From: Microcebus murinus
Taxonomy: Eukaryota; Chordata; Mammalia; Primates; Cheirogaleidae
Direction: 5' to 3'
DNA: 64,000 nt
Assembly: GCF_040939455.1 (NCBI RefSeq)
Contig: NC_134104.1
Location: 10,005,501 to 10,069,500 of the forward strand
In this document: piece after piece, positions 1 through 13,103 of the stretch
Layout: every line of letters begins with the position of its first letter
Position numbering within the stretch: the stretch's first letter is position 1
Notes under the pieces: model-generated
The model's input: the letters and a program-made list of their open reading frames with translations, nothing else
The model's database searches: none
What the model was told of the DNA's origin: nothing
Translations under genes and position numbers: made by a program

Positions 1-1008
1 CTCAAGCCGGCGCGCAGAAACCTATGCAGCCCATCCTGTGATAAGTCACACTGTTTAGAGGCTATTCCAACAATTCCACAGGAAAGATCTAACAGAAAGG
101 AGGAACACTGAAGAAAAAAGGAATGCAATAAAATGTGACTCGAAGTGGCTCTGGGCCTCTTGGAGGTATCGGAAAGCAAGGTGGCATGGCCCTGTCCTGT
201 GGCTTCTACCGCCAGACACTCAGGAGTGCGGTTACTCAGAGAAACAAGGCTCCTTTCTGCTTAGAGACCCTTCACATGCGATCAACGCGTAATCCCTCCA
301 GCGGATGCAGAGAAAGACCTCGTGTCCCTGTAAATGACAAGGGGCTAAGGCGGTGCCAAAGCACATTTGCTCCGGGCACTGCTACCGGCCCTCACCAGCG
401 GATACATTTTCTTAGGCTCCAAGTTCATTGTGAAGTTGGAAAACCGAATTCCCAAAGTTAACTGAAGAGTTAACACATTTGAGGGCAAGCCCTGACAGCT
501 CATCAACTTGTCTTTAGCAAGGCCCTCTGATGGACTTGAGGGGGGACCTGCATCAAACGTGGAGCGCCTTCAGTTCACCTGTCTAACGTGAGCACAAAAA
601 AGTGCCTCGCTTTCGAGGCTGGGCTCTGGTTGCGGCGGCTGAGTGGGGGCAGCAGGCAGCCTTGGCGCTGGAGCTGGGGGTCAGCTTTCTGCACGCACGC
701 CGAGCTCCCTTCTGGTGGACCGCAGCGTGCTTTGCAGAGCTGGAGCAGAGGCCCCGAGCGGGAGACACGAGTCCCCGTGGAAGCTGCCTTAAGCGCATTG
801 CCACACCGATCCGTCAACACCCTCGCTGTCCCCAGAGCTGAGCCACCTCCGTGCAGTTAGCCATCCGGTGGAATTTGGTCCTTACTGTGAGACTGACCCT
901 TTAAATGCATGCGAGACGTCGGAAAATATCCATTTCACTCCAGTTATCTCCTGTCCCCATAGCAGAAAGAACTCGGGAAGATAAATGACAAACTTCCTCT
1001 TCTGTTAC
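1..1008. other. Intronic sequence, no recognised element
   Basis: Nothing is identifiable here. The part from about 590 to 850 is more GC-rich and has overlapping short open frames in several registers, which is typical of high GC content and not of coding. Confidence 0.6.
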
Positions 1009-1010
1009 TA

Positions 1011-1459
1011 CCGTGTTTCCCCGAAAATAAGACAGGGTCTTATATTTATTTTTCCTCAAGAAGACACCCTTGGGCTTATTTTCAGGGAATGTGTTATTTT
1101 TTTTAAGTACGGTACGACCATCTACATTTGTTCAAATATAGTTAAGTCGTCTTCTTCTGGAGCATCATCATAACTCTCCAAACCCTGAATTCCATCCTGA
1201 ATTTCTTGTGACTCTATTTCCTTTAGAACCATTGGCCCCGATCTCTCATGTCGAGCCATAGAGCTCTCATGGGGCAGATGAGAAGGGCTGCTCGTCGTCT
1301 TTACCGCTCCGCGATGAAATGCTCGGGTTGTGCAGACGCGCTGCGTAGCCACGCCCGTCACTAGGTCTGATTTTCGGGGTAGGGCTTCTATTGCGCAAAT
1401 GCTTAGAAATCCTGCTAGGGCTTATTTTATGGGTAGGTCTTATTTTCAGGGAAACACGG
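1011..1459. mobile_element. Non-autonomous DNA transposon with ~23-bp inverted ends and TA target duplication
   Basis: The left end reads CCGTGTTTCCCCGAAAATAA and continues GAC. The right end is its inverse with one mismatch (CCGTGTTTCCCTGAAAATAA on the other strand). The element is 449 bp and is flanked by TA at 1009-1010 and 1460-1461, as expected for Tc1/mariner-type insertion. Short copies of an AATAAG-type motif recur inside both ends (TCTTATATTT, GGGCTTATTTT, AGGGCTTATTTTATGGG). The centre (about 1122-1361, minus strand) keeps an open frame ending in an acidic stretch, possibly the tail of a transposase. The family name is not assigned. Confidence 0.75.
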
Positions 1460-1461
1460 TA

Positions 1462-4034
1462 TGTCATTACATTAGCAACAGCAACGACAAGCAGGAAATT
1501 CTAGTGAAGCCCACGTTGCTGGAGACTCCTTAGGTGTAGGCTAAACCTTGACATTTTCCCAGTCGGTAACTAGACTGAAGTTCTAAGTTTCAGAATAGAT
1601 TTGAGATTATTCTGAGTGGGTACAGTTATTGTTTTCTAGCAGGAGGATGCCTCTTGGAGCTCGTGTTCTCAACCTTGTAAGTGTTTAGTGTTTCTTGTCA
1701 GTGGGAATTATCTGCACCTTTCTTACTTTGAAGCATCTGGTTTATGGCTACACGAGAATTTCAGGTTGCAGAAACACAAAGAACCACATTGGGATTTGTG
1801 GGGCAGGTGTTGGTGGGAGGCAGAGCGGTACCGTTTATCAGGTGTTTTCATTTCTAGCCCTCAGCTCAAAGTACGCTGGCATGAGTCTGCCTGGCGTGGT
1901 TCTGGCCTGCCCTCCGCCCTGTCTTAACGTGGCATCACATTCCAGTGGGGGGCTTGAGAATCCTGAATTTGAACTTGGCCTTCCAGGTCACTGTGACTGT
2001 ATATTTTTTTTTTCAAGATCGAAAGACAGAAGGTATTTTATTTACAATTCGTTACTTTGAAGTATAACCTTTGGCCATTTAGACACGTAGCACATTGGTT
2101 AGCACTGCTTCAGAAAGGGCAGCTTGCCGCAAACCCAAGTAATATTGAGTGGATCTGGAGACCTGGGGTTGGGAAAAGACTTTGGAAGTCACTTGCCCAG
2201 AAGCCCTTGGTGCTGGCTTGCCTGGTCAGCCTCATGCCGCATGGTCGCCTGGCCTCTCCCTACTCCCAGCAGAGGGCAGCTTCCTCTGTCCCCAGACAAC
2301 CCCCTTCATCTTTACACGGCTCTGAAATAACGTCCCCTTCCCCTGAGCCAGAAATATCCTCATTTCCACTGCGGTGTCATTTAGTACCTTCCAGAAGTAC
2401 ATTCCAGAGAGGTGGCAGGTCCCGCAAGAGGTGGAAAGTGCCCCTGTGTGAGTGTAGCAACCAGCCCTTGTTGCACAGGAGACCGGGTGTGACAGGACTG
2501 TCACCTGCCCTCCAAACATGCAGCCATGGCACTCTGCCACCCCACGCGGTGCTGTGCACATGCACACACACTCACAACGGTGAGCAAAAGACCAGATGTG
2601 AGCCCCACCCTTACGGAACTTCGGTCAGGTGTCGTTGGCAGAGAGGCACCATGACGCCCTTTACTTTTTTTTTTTTTTTTTCATCAAAAGGTATATCGTA
2701 GCTCTTTGTGGCTAGTATTTATTAAACGTAAGTCACAAATTTTGCAGAGAGCACATAGAAGGAATGGCATTGAATTCATCTAATACTGCCTTTTAAAATG
2801 ATAAGAAATAAAGATAATCGTGAGGAAGAGGTTCTAGAGCTGTTGAATGGCACCATTAGAAATGGTACCATTAGAAAACAAGAAATGTTTTCTAATCCAC
2901 TGAACAAGGCACTGTTTTCTAATCCACTGAACAATAGGCTCTATATTGCGACACACAAACGCACTGCTGTAAGTGATCCCTGAGGCCTGCCTTCCCCCAG
3001 TCCTGGCTGTGTTACTGTGTGACGTGACTGTTTGCCTCCTGCTGGGTCCTCACCATCCCAACCAGTGTGTCTCGGGGAGCAGCGGTCCCCACTTGGGGTG
3101 CAGGCTGGGGTAAGAGGCACTGCCCCCAAGTGCAGGCTGGAGCAGGCTGCTTTCTGCAGACCACCCAGCCCCTGGGAGCCCAGCCCTCCTCGAACTGTCC
3201 TTGAGGACCACCTGATTTTTGTTTCAACTTCCAACCTCTTGCCAGCTGATAAACGTAATATAATAAAAATGAATTGCTAGATGCATGAAGTAGAACAAAA
3301 AGACCTACAGAGTATAATTCCTAGCTTTTACTTACTCGCTCCAACAGACATACAATTCTTCTGATAAATTGCTTTTAAAGTGTCTAAAGGCTTCCTCTCC
3401 GTTTCTGGTCTCCCTCCTGGCAGACTGGCCCACACCCACAGATCACACTTTGGGCAGCGTTATCCTAAATGACAAGTAGAGTTCAAGCCCGGAATTTTAT
3501 TACATAAAATATAAATTTGTGTATTTATAATTATGAGGTTTTCATAAACTTTTCAGGAAAAAAGAAAATCAGTGGCCATCATATTCAGTTTGCATTCCTT
3601 CAGATTTACTTGAAATCTTTTAGTTGTCAGGCTCCACTGTGTTTATATTCTGCTCCTATTCACCGCCCCCCACTCCCCTCCCTGGCTGTCTGTCCAAGCC
3701 CTCCTCTTCTCCCCTCCCCTCTGTGCCCAGAGTGGTCCCCCCAGGTCACAGACAGCCCTCTTCCTTCCCGCGGCCTCACAATTCTTATGGGACGTTGTCC
3801 AAGTACCTCCACCACTGGATCTGGCCTCTGCTCACCTCCCGGCTTCATTTCTTATTCATTTCCTGCCCTGTGACCCTTCTGTCCCACCCTGTGTGCTTTA
3901 GCCATGCCGAGCTCCATGCAGTTCTAGAAGGTTCTGGAAGCCTCTTCACTTCCCTGCCCTTGCCGCTGATAAACCAGCACGCAGCATTCAGTGAACAGTA
4001 GCTATTTGTTCTTAGGAAGAACAAGCTCCCCATT
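1462..4034. other. Intronic sequence with a short tandem duplication
   Basis: No gene or dated repeat is recognised. A T-run lies at about 2664-2681 and a small duplicated block at 2849-2934 (listed separately). The 214-residue plus-strand open frame at 2057-2701 is not protein-like and ends in a translated T-run. Confidence 0.5.
2849..2934. repeat. Local tandem duplications (15-bp and 27-bp periods)
   Basis: An exact 22-base unit starting TGTTTTCTAATCCACTGAAC occurs at 2886-2907 and again at 2913-2934. Just before it, ACCATTAGAAA occurs at 2852-2862 and 2867-2877. Two neighbouring short duplications suggest replication slippage at one spot. Confidence 0.9.
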
Positions 4035-4250
4035 TTGCTTCACTTCCCCAGATGTTTTTCTATCATAAACAGCACTGACTTAAACATCTGTATGCAATTT
4101 ATCTTTTTTAATGTAGGAATTAATTTCCCCAAATGGAATTATAGAGTCCAAGACCGGTGGACCCTTTATAAGTATCGTTGCAAATCGCCAAATGGTTTTT
4201 CCAGAAAGGTTGAGCCACTTTTCAGTGTCAGCATCAGTAAATGCTGAATT
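4035..4250. repeat. Old L1 (L1M) 3' fragment
   Basis: The wording CATAAACAGCACTGACTTAA, then a TTTCCCCAAATGGAATTA block, then CCAAATGGTTTTTCCAGAAAGG matches the pattern of the mammalian L1M 3' region. It is diverged and short. Confidence 0.55.
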
Positions 4251-4734
4251 TTGACTCCAAAATGTTATGTTGATATTGGCCCCAAATTAAGTTTTACGCT
4301 AGAGCCTGCAGTGTGTTCTTCTGTTTCTGGTAGCTAACGTGAACGAATTGGCTTCCCGATTTAGATGTAAGTTCTTTAAAGGCAAGGCCAGTGTCTCCCA
4401 ACATTCTTTTACTCCAAAAGCAGTGGACGCATAATCAACAGATGATGACAATAACGTGGGTGACACTGGGCCTGATGGGAGGTGGGTAGCAGTTAGGATA
4501 AAAGGTTTGTCTGTGGAGGAGTCCCCTTTCTGCGTGTCACACAAAGGTGGAAACAAAGAGTAACAAAAATAGCCAACTTTCTAACGAAGGTATGTCCAGG
4601 GCCTGCCGGTGGCTGCAGGTTGACATGGATGAACCATGAACAGGGTCTCTGATTATTGTGGGTAAAAGTCCTCTGCCACCTGCCCTTAATATAACAGTGC
4701 TGGGCGCTGTGGCATTTCACGCTTGCCTCACTGA

Positions 4735-4890
4735 GTCCTCGTGACAGCTGTACAAGCCAGGTCCCACGGTGTTACTATCCCGTTTTATGGATGAGAAAAC
4801 TAAAGCCCATGGAGATTCAATAACTCTCCCAAGGTGGAGACAGAGTGAAGCTGGGATTCCATCTTGGGTTGGCCCAGAGCCCTGACTGTA
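4735..4890 (-). repeat. MIR SINE, antisense
   Basis: The block CCGTTTTATGGATGAGAAAA, then AACTCTCCCAAGG and GCTGGGATTCCA follows the antisense MIR core in order (Pol III-derived ancient mammalian SINE). Confidence 0.7.
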
Positions 4891-6072
4891 TCCCGTGGCA
4901 ACGCAGTGCTTAACTTTTGCATTTGCCCGACTGGATGTAGAAGTGTCCTTTTGATTCAAAGTGTCCTCGATGTTTCAGGTGAGCAAACCACCTTGGGAGG
5001 AGGGACCGAGGTGGCACCGCCCACTCTACCCCTCGACTTCTCCCACATCACCCGAGGCCCTTTGCAACCGCCCCACCACCACCACCACCTTGGCGCTTGT
5101 CACCTGTCTTTTCCCACGTGCCATCTGGCTCCCCTAGGAAATATGCTGTCTTGGGAACGCCTGGCACGTAGCAGGCACACCATCAGCGATCACCAAATGA
5201 AGCAGAATCTACAGGGGAAACCATGGAATACAGAGTGTTTGAGTTTCCAGGAGCGTAAGAATGTGCCAGGAGAAGTCACTGCGGTGTAAATCGGTGTGCC
5301 GCGAAATCTTCGTTGATCTTCAGCCAAAACGTGGCCTGAAGAGGGAAGTGGAGCAGGACGATTGTTTCATATGGCTTCATAATGGAGTTCCCAGAGCATT
5401 CGGTCAGATTCCCTCCCAGTGCCCGTTCTGCGTAACCGCACAGAAAGAATGAGGCAGAGCTGGCCGTGCCCCGGGTAGTCTAGAAACGTCAGTGACTGCG
5501 GCAGCCGGGTACTGTGGTCATAAACGACCTGCGGTTTTCTGGTGATTCCCTGAATTGGGGTAAGATCTCCCTGTAACAAGCCAAAGCCCTGCGCCCTAAG
5601 TGCCTGCGGGAAACGTGGCGGGCCGGGGCCAGGCCAGCGTGCGTCAGCCGGTCTGAACAGTCGGGCCATTGTGGCCCCGCACGTGGGCCAGCGTGCACGG
5701 AATATTCCGGTTTTATTGGCATTGACGCCGCGTATGGATTCACGTTCAGCTTCTCTTCTTTCCAGAAACAGATTACTGACGTAACTGACTCTTATGTAAA
5801 ATAATCCATTGAGAGATAAACGCTTTCCAGAAAGTGCTAGTTCTTGCAGTTCTGTTTTTAAGGACTGGAGCCAGCCAAGCAAAACTAGCTATAGTATTTT
5901 TAACTCTTGGAGGAAGATATAACCATTTCGAATGCGTTTTTGTTTATATAGAGAGCACTGGAGCAGTTATTTAAAATAAATGGGATATGCGGGCAGATCA
6001 CTGTTTCCGGCATCAAAGAAAGTCCAACCATGACTTACAAATACACTTTGGGGATCATTTTTTCTTTGTGTT
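4891..6072. other. Intronic sequence with a CpG-dense patch (about 5460-5740)
   Basis: About 24 CpG dinucleotides fall in roughly 275 bases around 5460-5740, close to the number expected without CpG depletion. This is unusual for a primate intron outside an island. A 171-codon minus-strand frame (5367-5882) spans it but has no recognised domain. Confidence 0.55.
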
Positions 6073-6088
6073 AAAAATAAAAGTTTGT

Positions 6089-6434
<346 letters not shown>

Positions 6435-6446
6435 TAAAAGTTTGTA

Positions 6447-7589
6447 AAGTAACCACTTGCCCCCAAAAAGTTTCCTGGTGCAGGAGAAAATTGCACAGAT
6501 TGGGAACTTTTATCCTGTGTATTTGCTCTGATCATGATTTCAACACAGCATTAGTTTGTAAGTAATGTAGTCAGAATGGCTTTAGTAGACATGGCTGGTT
6601 TTTGTTTCTTTATTTGATCAGTAATTCCCCATTTAGCTTCCCCCGGGCTCTTGCTGTGCTTCCTAAACTGATGTATCCTTCTTGTGATGTCTTTGTGAAA
6701 TCATGTCAATATTTCCCATCTTTAACACATGATTTTCTTTTTGTTGTCACTTCAACCACATTTTCTTCTGGCACATTCTAAATTATTATATTAAGTATTA
6801 AAATTATTAAAGAGTTGCAAAATAGTTTCCATTATGCAGCCCTATTTTCATCACTTAGAACTTGACAACAATCCTCTTTTGTGAAGATATTTTCCAGTAA
6901 ATGAATGTCCCACAAAAATCAACAACCTTGACATAAATATCAAAAGGACATCCATTGTTTGCTTCTGTTCTTTTGCCTCAATTTTTATTCTTATTTTCTA
7001 TTACTTCTTTGTTCTAAGTGTAAAAGATGGAGAAAGGATAGAGGAAGGTCCTGCTTTCAAATCCTTAACAGACGTCTAGGTTTCTAACCATACATGGAGC
7101 AGTCCGCAGAAGGAGCTTTATAATATCAGCCTCCTCGCAGAATCTTCTAGCTTCTCCCAGTATGGGTTCCTCCTTCCCGGCACTTTGGGGGGCGGCCTGC
7201 CCCACAGTCTGTGCCTGTGACCTGTAACACTCTCAGACTAAACCAGGCTTGTTAAAGTCTTACTAACTCTTGCGACCTCTGTTACTAGCTTAGGCAGATC
7301 CTGGGTTTGTGTTAGAACGCTCAAAAAAATGCCTAGGACTTGACTTCTTGGATTAAAAGATAAAATGGGGGAAAAAAGCTTTTCTAATGGTCTGAGGCTC
7401 CTCTCAGTTCAGAGCCTAAGACCTGCATGAGCTCACCAGTGTTCAGTAATGTTCACTGACTCACCACCGGAACCTAAGGGTACGTCAGTATACTTGGACT
7501 GTGCCTTTTTGGGGGACTGACTCAAAGATTTTCAAGAAGGAATATTTGAGCACAGCCATCCCGGGTAACAGTCAGAGAGGGCATGAATG
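6447..7589. other. AT-rich intronic sequence, no recognised element
   Basis: The segment is largely unique-looking and AT-rich. I see no repeat boundary or coding signal. Confidence 0.5.
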
Positions 7590-7770
7590 TGAATGTTGAT
7601 TTTGCAGGTTAGGAGATGAATGACCCCGGGCAAGCAATGAACTCACCAAACCTCCCTTATGCAAAGATAAGGATACTACTGCCTTCCTCCTATCCTCTCA
7701 CGGGTTTAGGGATGCTCCAGTGAGTTGCCGCATGTAAAGGACCTTTAAAACTGCAAAGTGTAGGTTGAAT
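7590..7770 (+). repeat. MIR SINE, sense
   Basis: The order TTGATTTTGCAGGTTAGGAG, GGCAAGCAATGAACTCACCA, CCTCCCTTATGCAAAGATAA and GTAAAGGACCTTTAAAACTG follows the MIR consensus from the core to the 3' end. Confidence 0.6.
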
Positions 7771-10639
7771 GTCACTTAGAATAATTACCAGGCAGAGCCT
7801 GCGTAATCAACTGGAAACTGTGGGCTGTGTTCAGAAGAACGTCAAGATCCTCTGTGGGACCCAATTCCGCATATTTTGCCTGACTCAATCCACTGGAACA
7901 AAGGGATGTTTTAGAGCCTGGCATTTAAATCGTTAGGCTTATTAGACCATTTCCAACAGGACATTTGTGTACCTTACAAATGAGTTCTTTATCTTTTTCC
8001 TTGCCAGTGAAAGTTAAAGAAATGCTCTGATGGCCACCTACGTAATTGGATTCATCGAGGAGCTCTGTGTTAAGTCACACTTTTCTGAACTCATTCTTGA
8101 GCGCGTAAGCCGTTGCCCGGAATAGTGTTCTGCTGTGACGCCTTCACAGATCATATTAAACTTTCTGACACTACCTAATTTGTCAAGCAAGTTTTATTTT
8201 TTCCCTAATCCTGGCCTTGTTCCAAATTTTCCAACTATTCCTGGAATAGGTCAACCACATCCATCCATCTTTGCAATCGCACAATTTTCAGTGACCCTCA
8301 CAGGAATTCCATGTAGCTAGAACGACAGCAATTCATGACTTCTTGCATTATGATTAATTGGAAGCCTATTTTTAGTATTCAGATGGAATGTTTTTATAGC
8401 GCTCCATTAGCATAGTTATTAATACACTGGAGTATTGACATCTCTGCCTTGCTTTCCCAGCTTCACTTATAGAAGCTGAATTATATTATCCACGATTTTA
8501 TGTTCTTTCGGTCACATCTTTTTGCATTCCCTGGATTTCTCTGGAGCTGAAAGAGCCTTTATCATTGATTTTGCAATAACCAACACTGAGATCTAGGGAA
8601 GAAAAATGTTCTGCCCAGTGCAGCGTAACTTTTCATTCCCAAAGCCAGGGCTAGAAACCGGGACTTCAGACTCCTAGACCAGTGTCCTCTCAAAGATGCC
8701 ATGGATTCCTTTGGAAGCGAGAGTATAAAGCCTCTACAACTCAATATCCTTAGGGAATAAATGCATTAAGTCATTTCAGATAACCAGGCTTTCTGCAGAG
8801 CTGAAGGGTATATGCCCTTTTGGTTGTTAGAAATTTAACGTTCAACCATTTTGAGATCGGTGTTTACAACGGGCATTCCAACTCTGCCCTCTGAAATAGA
8901 GATGAAAGCTTTGTTCTTGGCAATTCTCTTTCCTGGTCATTCTTAGTAATGCCTGTTCTTGATCATTCTAGCTGGTCAACCATCCCAAGTCACAGTTACG
9001 GTGCTTTGCCACAGGGGAACGTGGTGCACGGGGCTTGCTTCCCTAGAAGAGGTGGCTGGCCTGGAAACCTTTCCTTCTTTGCCTTTCTCGTGCATGTTTC
9101 GTCGTTAGTCTGTTAGCGCTGGGCTCCCGCGCAGGGCGGCACGGCGCCCTGTCTGCAAAGCGCTTCCGTGGCAAGTCCAAGGCAGCCTTCTGCCTGGGAG
9201 TCCTCTCGCCGTTCAGAGTATCTTTCCCAGAGTGGCCAGGTGTCTTGTGACTTGTCAGCAGCATTAAAAGCATTATCCTGTTTCCATCGGTAACGTGTGG
9301 GTCCCCAGGCACCTCCCCCACAGCTCGCACTTGTCAACATAGTTTGTCACAGGGTTGATGGATCCTTCTTCACTATTCCAGGCATTTGTGTCAGGCTGGG
9401 TACAATTTCATTGTAGCTTTGCTTCAAATTCTGATTCCAAGTCAGCCATCCAAGAGACTTAAGCACAACGTGTCGCCTTAGTGCTTCGTGTGTGAAAAAG
9501 CCACCGTCCCTGAGTCTTAGCGTGGCTGGGGGGCTGCGAGGGAGACCGTATGCTGGGTGCTCACGTCAGTCCCCGGCAGGTGGGAGCGGGTGGTTCATGA
9601 CAGCTGCTACTTCGCATCATCTGCGTTGTGTCGTCACCAGTGGTCGCCCCTACACCTACCAACGCCATCTTCTTTTGTGAACGGCGGACAGCACCTTTCT
9701 CATCTTTCAAATATATTAAATGTGAAAGTCGTTTTCACGTTTACTATTTTTAAAGATTAACCTCGAAGTTTGAAAAGCCAACACATGATGCTTGCGAACG
9801 TGTCTCAATATGCCATTTGGTTTAGCATCTATCTCCCCCAGGCGTGGCAGAAGCACACACACTGGGATGGCGAAAGCCGCCTGCTGGGACTGCAGAGTGT
9901 CTGGGCTGGGCTCTTGTTCTAGCCTCGCCTTGGCCCCCTGCCCTGCCCTGAGCAATCGCGTGACTCATCTGCTCCAGTCTTCCCTACACAAAACAGACTC
10001 GTGCAGGCGGCCGCCTCCACGCCTCGTTGGCTGATGATGGGAAGTGTGAGTGAGAGTTTCTGCAGAGGGTGCTAGGATGAGCCATACGAGCGCGGGGTGT
10101 CTGGGTGGCACACCTGGGCGAACGGACATTGCCTTTACCATAGATTTAAAGGTGCCGTAAACGTGCCCAGGTGTTATCAACAGCAGTGCAGTGAGAGCGC
10201 CTGTCTCAGCTTTGCCCTTAGGCGTTTCGGGCGCTGTGATAGACTCATCACAGCTGGGCTCCGTGTGCTTCTGTTCCATCTTAAGAAACACCAACTTCAA
10301 TAATACTTGCTCTTCCCCTGAAAGGTGCACTGAGACGCTTCTCTTGCCCTTATTTTCCTCGCCTCTCAGAAATTGTTCTCAATGTTTTCGCTACTGACTA
10401 TATTACAATGATTGCAAAAATAAACTGTTTCCAAGAGAGTTCTGTTTTATACTTTTAGTGTTGTCGGAGTATGGGATTTTTCATCAGAGACCTCACTGTC
10501 TGGAAAAGCTACTGAAAATTAAATCATGTATTTTCAACATGTGTGAATTACACATTTTATTATGAAAGCCGTCTTATACCACATCTATTTATAATAGAAT
10601 TAGTGTGGGTAGTACTGACCTTATTTTAAGCCCCTTATC
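7771..10639. other. Intronic sequence, no recognised element
   Basis: No gene or clear repeat is seen. A GC-richer, CpG-containing patch lies at about 9100-9200 (GCGCTGGGCTCCCGCGCAGG). Short frames on both strands around 9040-10330 are not protein-like. Confidence 0.5.
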
Positions 10640-11330
10640 AGGTCTTTGCTGCTTTTTTTTCTTTGCCTTTCATTTTTTCAAAAATAACTTTTTCTTATGG
10701 AAATTTTCAAGTGCACACAAAAGCACAGAGGGTATTCTATGAGCCTCGCATACCTAACTCCTGACCCAGTCCCAACAATTATCAATGCGTGGAATGCCCC
10801 TTCCCACCCTCACACATTCCCTCCTCCCCAGGCAGCATGTCATTTCACTCGCCTGCATCTCTAAGAGAAAAGGACACTTTATTAATGGAAATAAAATAAA
10901 TAATAAAAGCACTCTCTTAATGTTCATCGAACCTCCATTCTGCATTCAAATTTTCCCAATCTGTTCATGAATATCTTTTTATAATTAGCTCGCTTGGCAT
11001 ATAAGCTAAATAAGATGCATTCATGGTGTCTGTTCGATCCAGCTCTTCTGTCTCTTAATATCTGGGTTCTCCATCCTCAGTCGTTTGTATTTGTAGAAAC
11101 TGCTCCATTTGTCTGATGGCCTCTCCCATGATCTGGAAAGAGCAGTTGCCTGCTGCTAGCACCGTTTCACACGTCTCTCTGCCTTCCCTCTGTTTGTGCA
11201 AACTCGTAGGTCTGGGAGCTTGCCCAGAGATCAGAGTTTTTTTTGTTCGTTTTGTTTTTGTCTGGACGAGACTACTCCACTCGGGATGTCCTGTACTGAC
11301 CATTCACTGCTGCACATCACGAGGCGAGTG
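10640..11330. repeat. Old L1 (L1M) fragment
   Basis: The segment with ATTTTCAAGTGCACACAAAA, CAACAATTATCAATGCG and TCAAATTTTCCCAATCTGTT follows a well-known mammalian L1M 3' region. It is strongly diverged. Confidence 0.6.
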
Positions 11331-13082
11331 GTGACTGTCATCTCTCCTTTTGTGCCGTGGAGAGAGCGCCGTCCCTGGGTCCAGGTGTGGTCAGTCTGAC
11401 CCAGCGCATACACTTTCCCATCAGCCTTTCTCCCGCTGGCTGTGTCGTCGCCTCTCCCTCTGTCCGCAGCGTTGGGGTTTCCGCACCTAAAACCAGGCTT
11501 GCAGCACCCAGTACACACCTCGGTTTGAAAGCAAGAGTTCTAAAACAATATTCGCTAGTAGGCAGTTAGAAATACTGAGTGAGTCTAATAAAATGATGAT
11601 TTTTTTTTAGGTGAAATTGATTGCCTAATTCCAAACATGTTCCATATTTTTACAGCTTAGAAACATAAAAATAATTCTAAGTTTCAAAGAAAGAAGACGA
11701 GCGTGAGAAAGAATCAGTAAAGACTTAGCTTGTTTACTTCCTCTCCATGAGCTCCAACTAACGATTTGAATTGTGCATTGTTTCTAAGAGGTTATTTTTT
11801 TTGTTTTTTAATCACAAGTAATTTTAAAGCATTTGTCTTCCTTAAAACACCAGCAAATCTAGGCAGCTTAGAGTACTCCATGTTCCTTTTGGTGATAATG
11901 TAAAAAAAAATCGGTGATTAAATACCAAAATGTCCCTTTGAATAAGGCACCATGACATGCCACCTTCCAGAGCAAGGCCATGTGTGCTGCTGCTTAGCCC
12001 CTTTGCACCTTAATCGTGTCCCTTCTTGATGTCAGACCTCTCTTTGGTCTGAGAAGAGTTTTGCTTTATAGCTTATTCGTTTTGCTGCTACAAGTAGCTC
12101 CGAGTCTGGAACTGAGCTCAGCAGGTTTTGATCCTGAGCCCAGCAAGGTGCCGCGGGATCCTCCCCTGGAATGTTTGGTGTCCCTCAGAACCAGAGACAC
12201 TGGTTCCTCTTAGGATTGTGCAGCCAAAGGTCCATTTGGGATTTAGAGTTCAGATTTTAACATTGTACCTAGGTTTCTGGGCATTTTATATATATCATTC
12301 CTCTTTTTATGTGGAATAACCTTTGTCAGAATCATGTCAGGAAATGAAAAAAGTAGGATATGGTTGTGAGTCAGCTATGGAAAACTACAGCATGGAATGA
12401 ATTAGTCAGAAGAAGGGTTTCAGTGGCCCAGCATGAGCCATGTGCTATCAGGAAGTGGCGTGACTTTCCATGATTTTATGTGCTGTAAATCATGTGGCAT
12501 AATGATGCAGACACCTGGAGTCTTTTTTTTTTTTCTTTTTTTCCCAATTATAATTTTTGAGATACAATTGAAAAGTACCAATGGAGCAAAAGCACCGAAG
12601 CCCTTTCAGTAGTGGCTCATCCCTCCGGACGGCTCCAATGAATTTCCTCCCGTCTCCGAGCTCCACTGGGGATGGGGTCGTTCATCTGAAGCTCCCGTCC
12701 TGGCTGCTAGGTAGTTTCAGAAGCACTGGGCTCTGGCAGAGTCGCTGCTGCAAAGGAGAGGCATCCGTCTGCTTCTTTTGTTTCTAATATTTTTTTCTCA
12801 TACCTCTGGTCTGGCTGCTTCCAAACCCGTGCCATTTATGGTGTGGAAGAGCGTTGCTTCTCCCCGTGTTATGCTGTGTTTTAGAAAGGTAGCCTGAAAC
12901 TCAGAATGAGGCAGTTGCATTCCAGTCTTTTACCATCCTGTGAAAGACAAAAGAAAAACATGTGCAAACAGGGTGGATGAAAAGCTTGAGTCATGTAAAG
13001 TCCATAAAATTACATGTCTAGAGGAAAATGCCAAAAACATAGCCAACCACTAAAATTGCACATGGAGGGAAATAGTGTTGCT
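11331..13082. other. Intronic sequence, no recognised element
   Basis: AT-rich, with T-runs near 12522-12541. I see no gene or repeat that I can support. Confidence 0.5.
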
Positions 13083-13088
13083 TTTATT
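13083..13088 (-). terminator. Possible polyadenylation signal on the minus strand (AATAAA)
   Basis: TTTATT on the plus strand gives AATAAA on the minus strand, 16 bases past the stop of the minus-strand open segment 13104-13508. Hexamers like this are common by chance, so it counts only together with that segment. Confidence 0.3.
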
Positions 13089-13103
13089 GGCGATGTAAGT
13101 CAG

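Noticed and set aside
2057..2701. 214-codon plus-strand frame
   Set aside because: Composition is not protein-like, it ends in a translated T-run, and it has no homologue that I recognise.
5367..5882. 171-codon minus-strand frame as a gene
   Set aside because: One or two frames of this length are expected by chance in 64 kb; no domain, start or splice context. The CpG density is reported instead.
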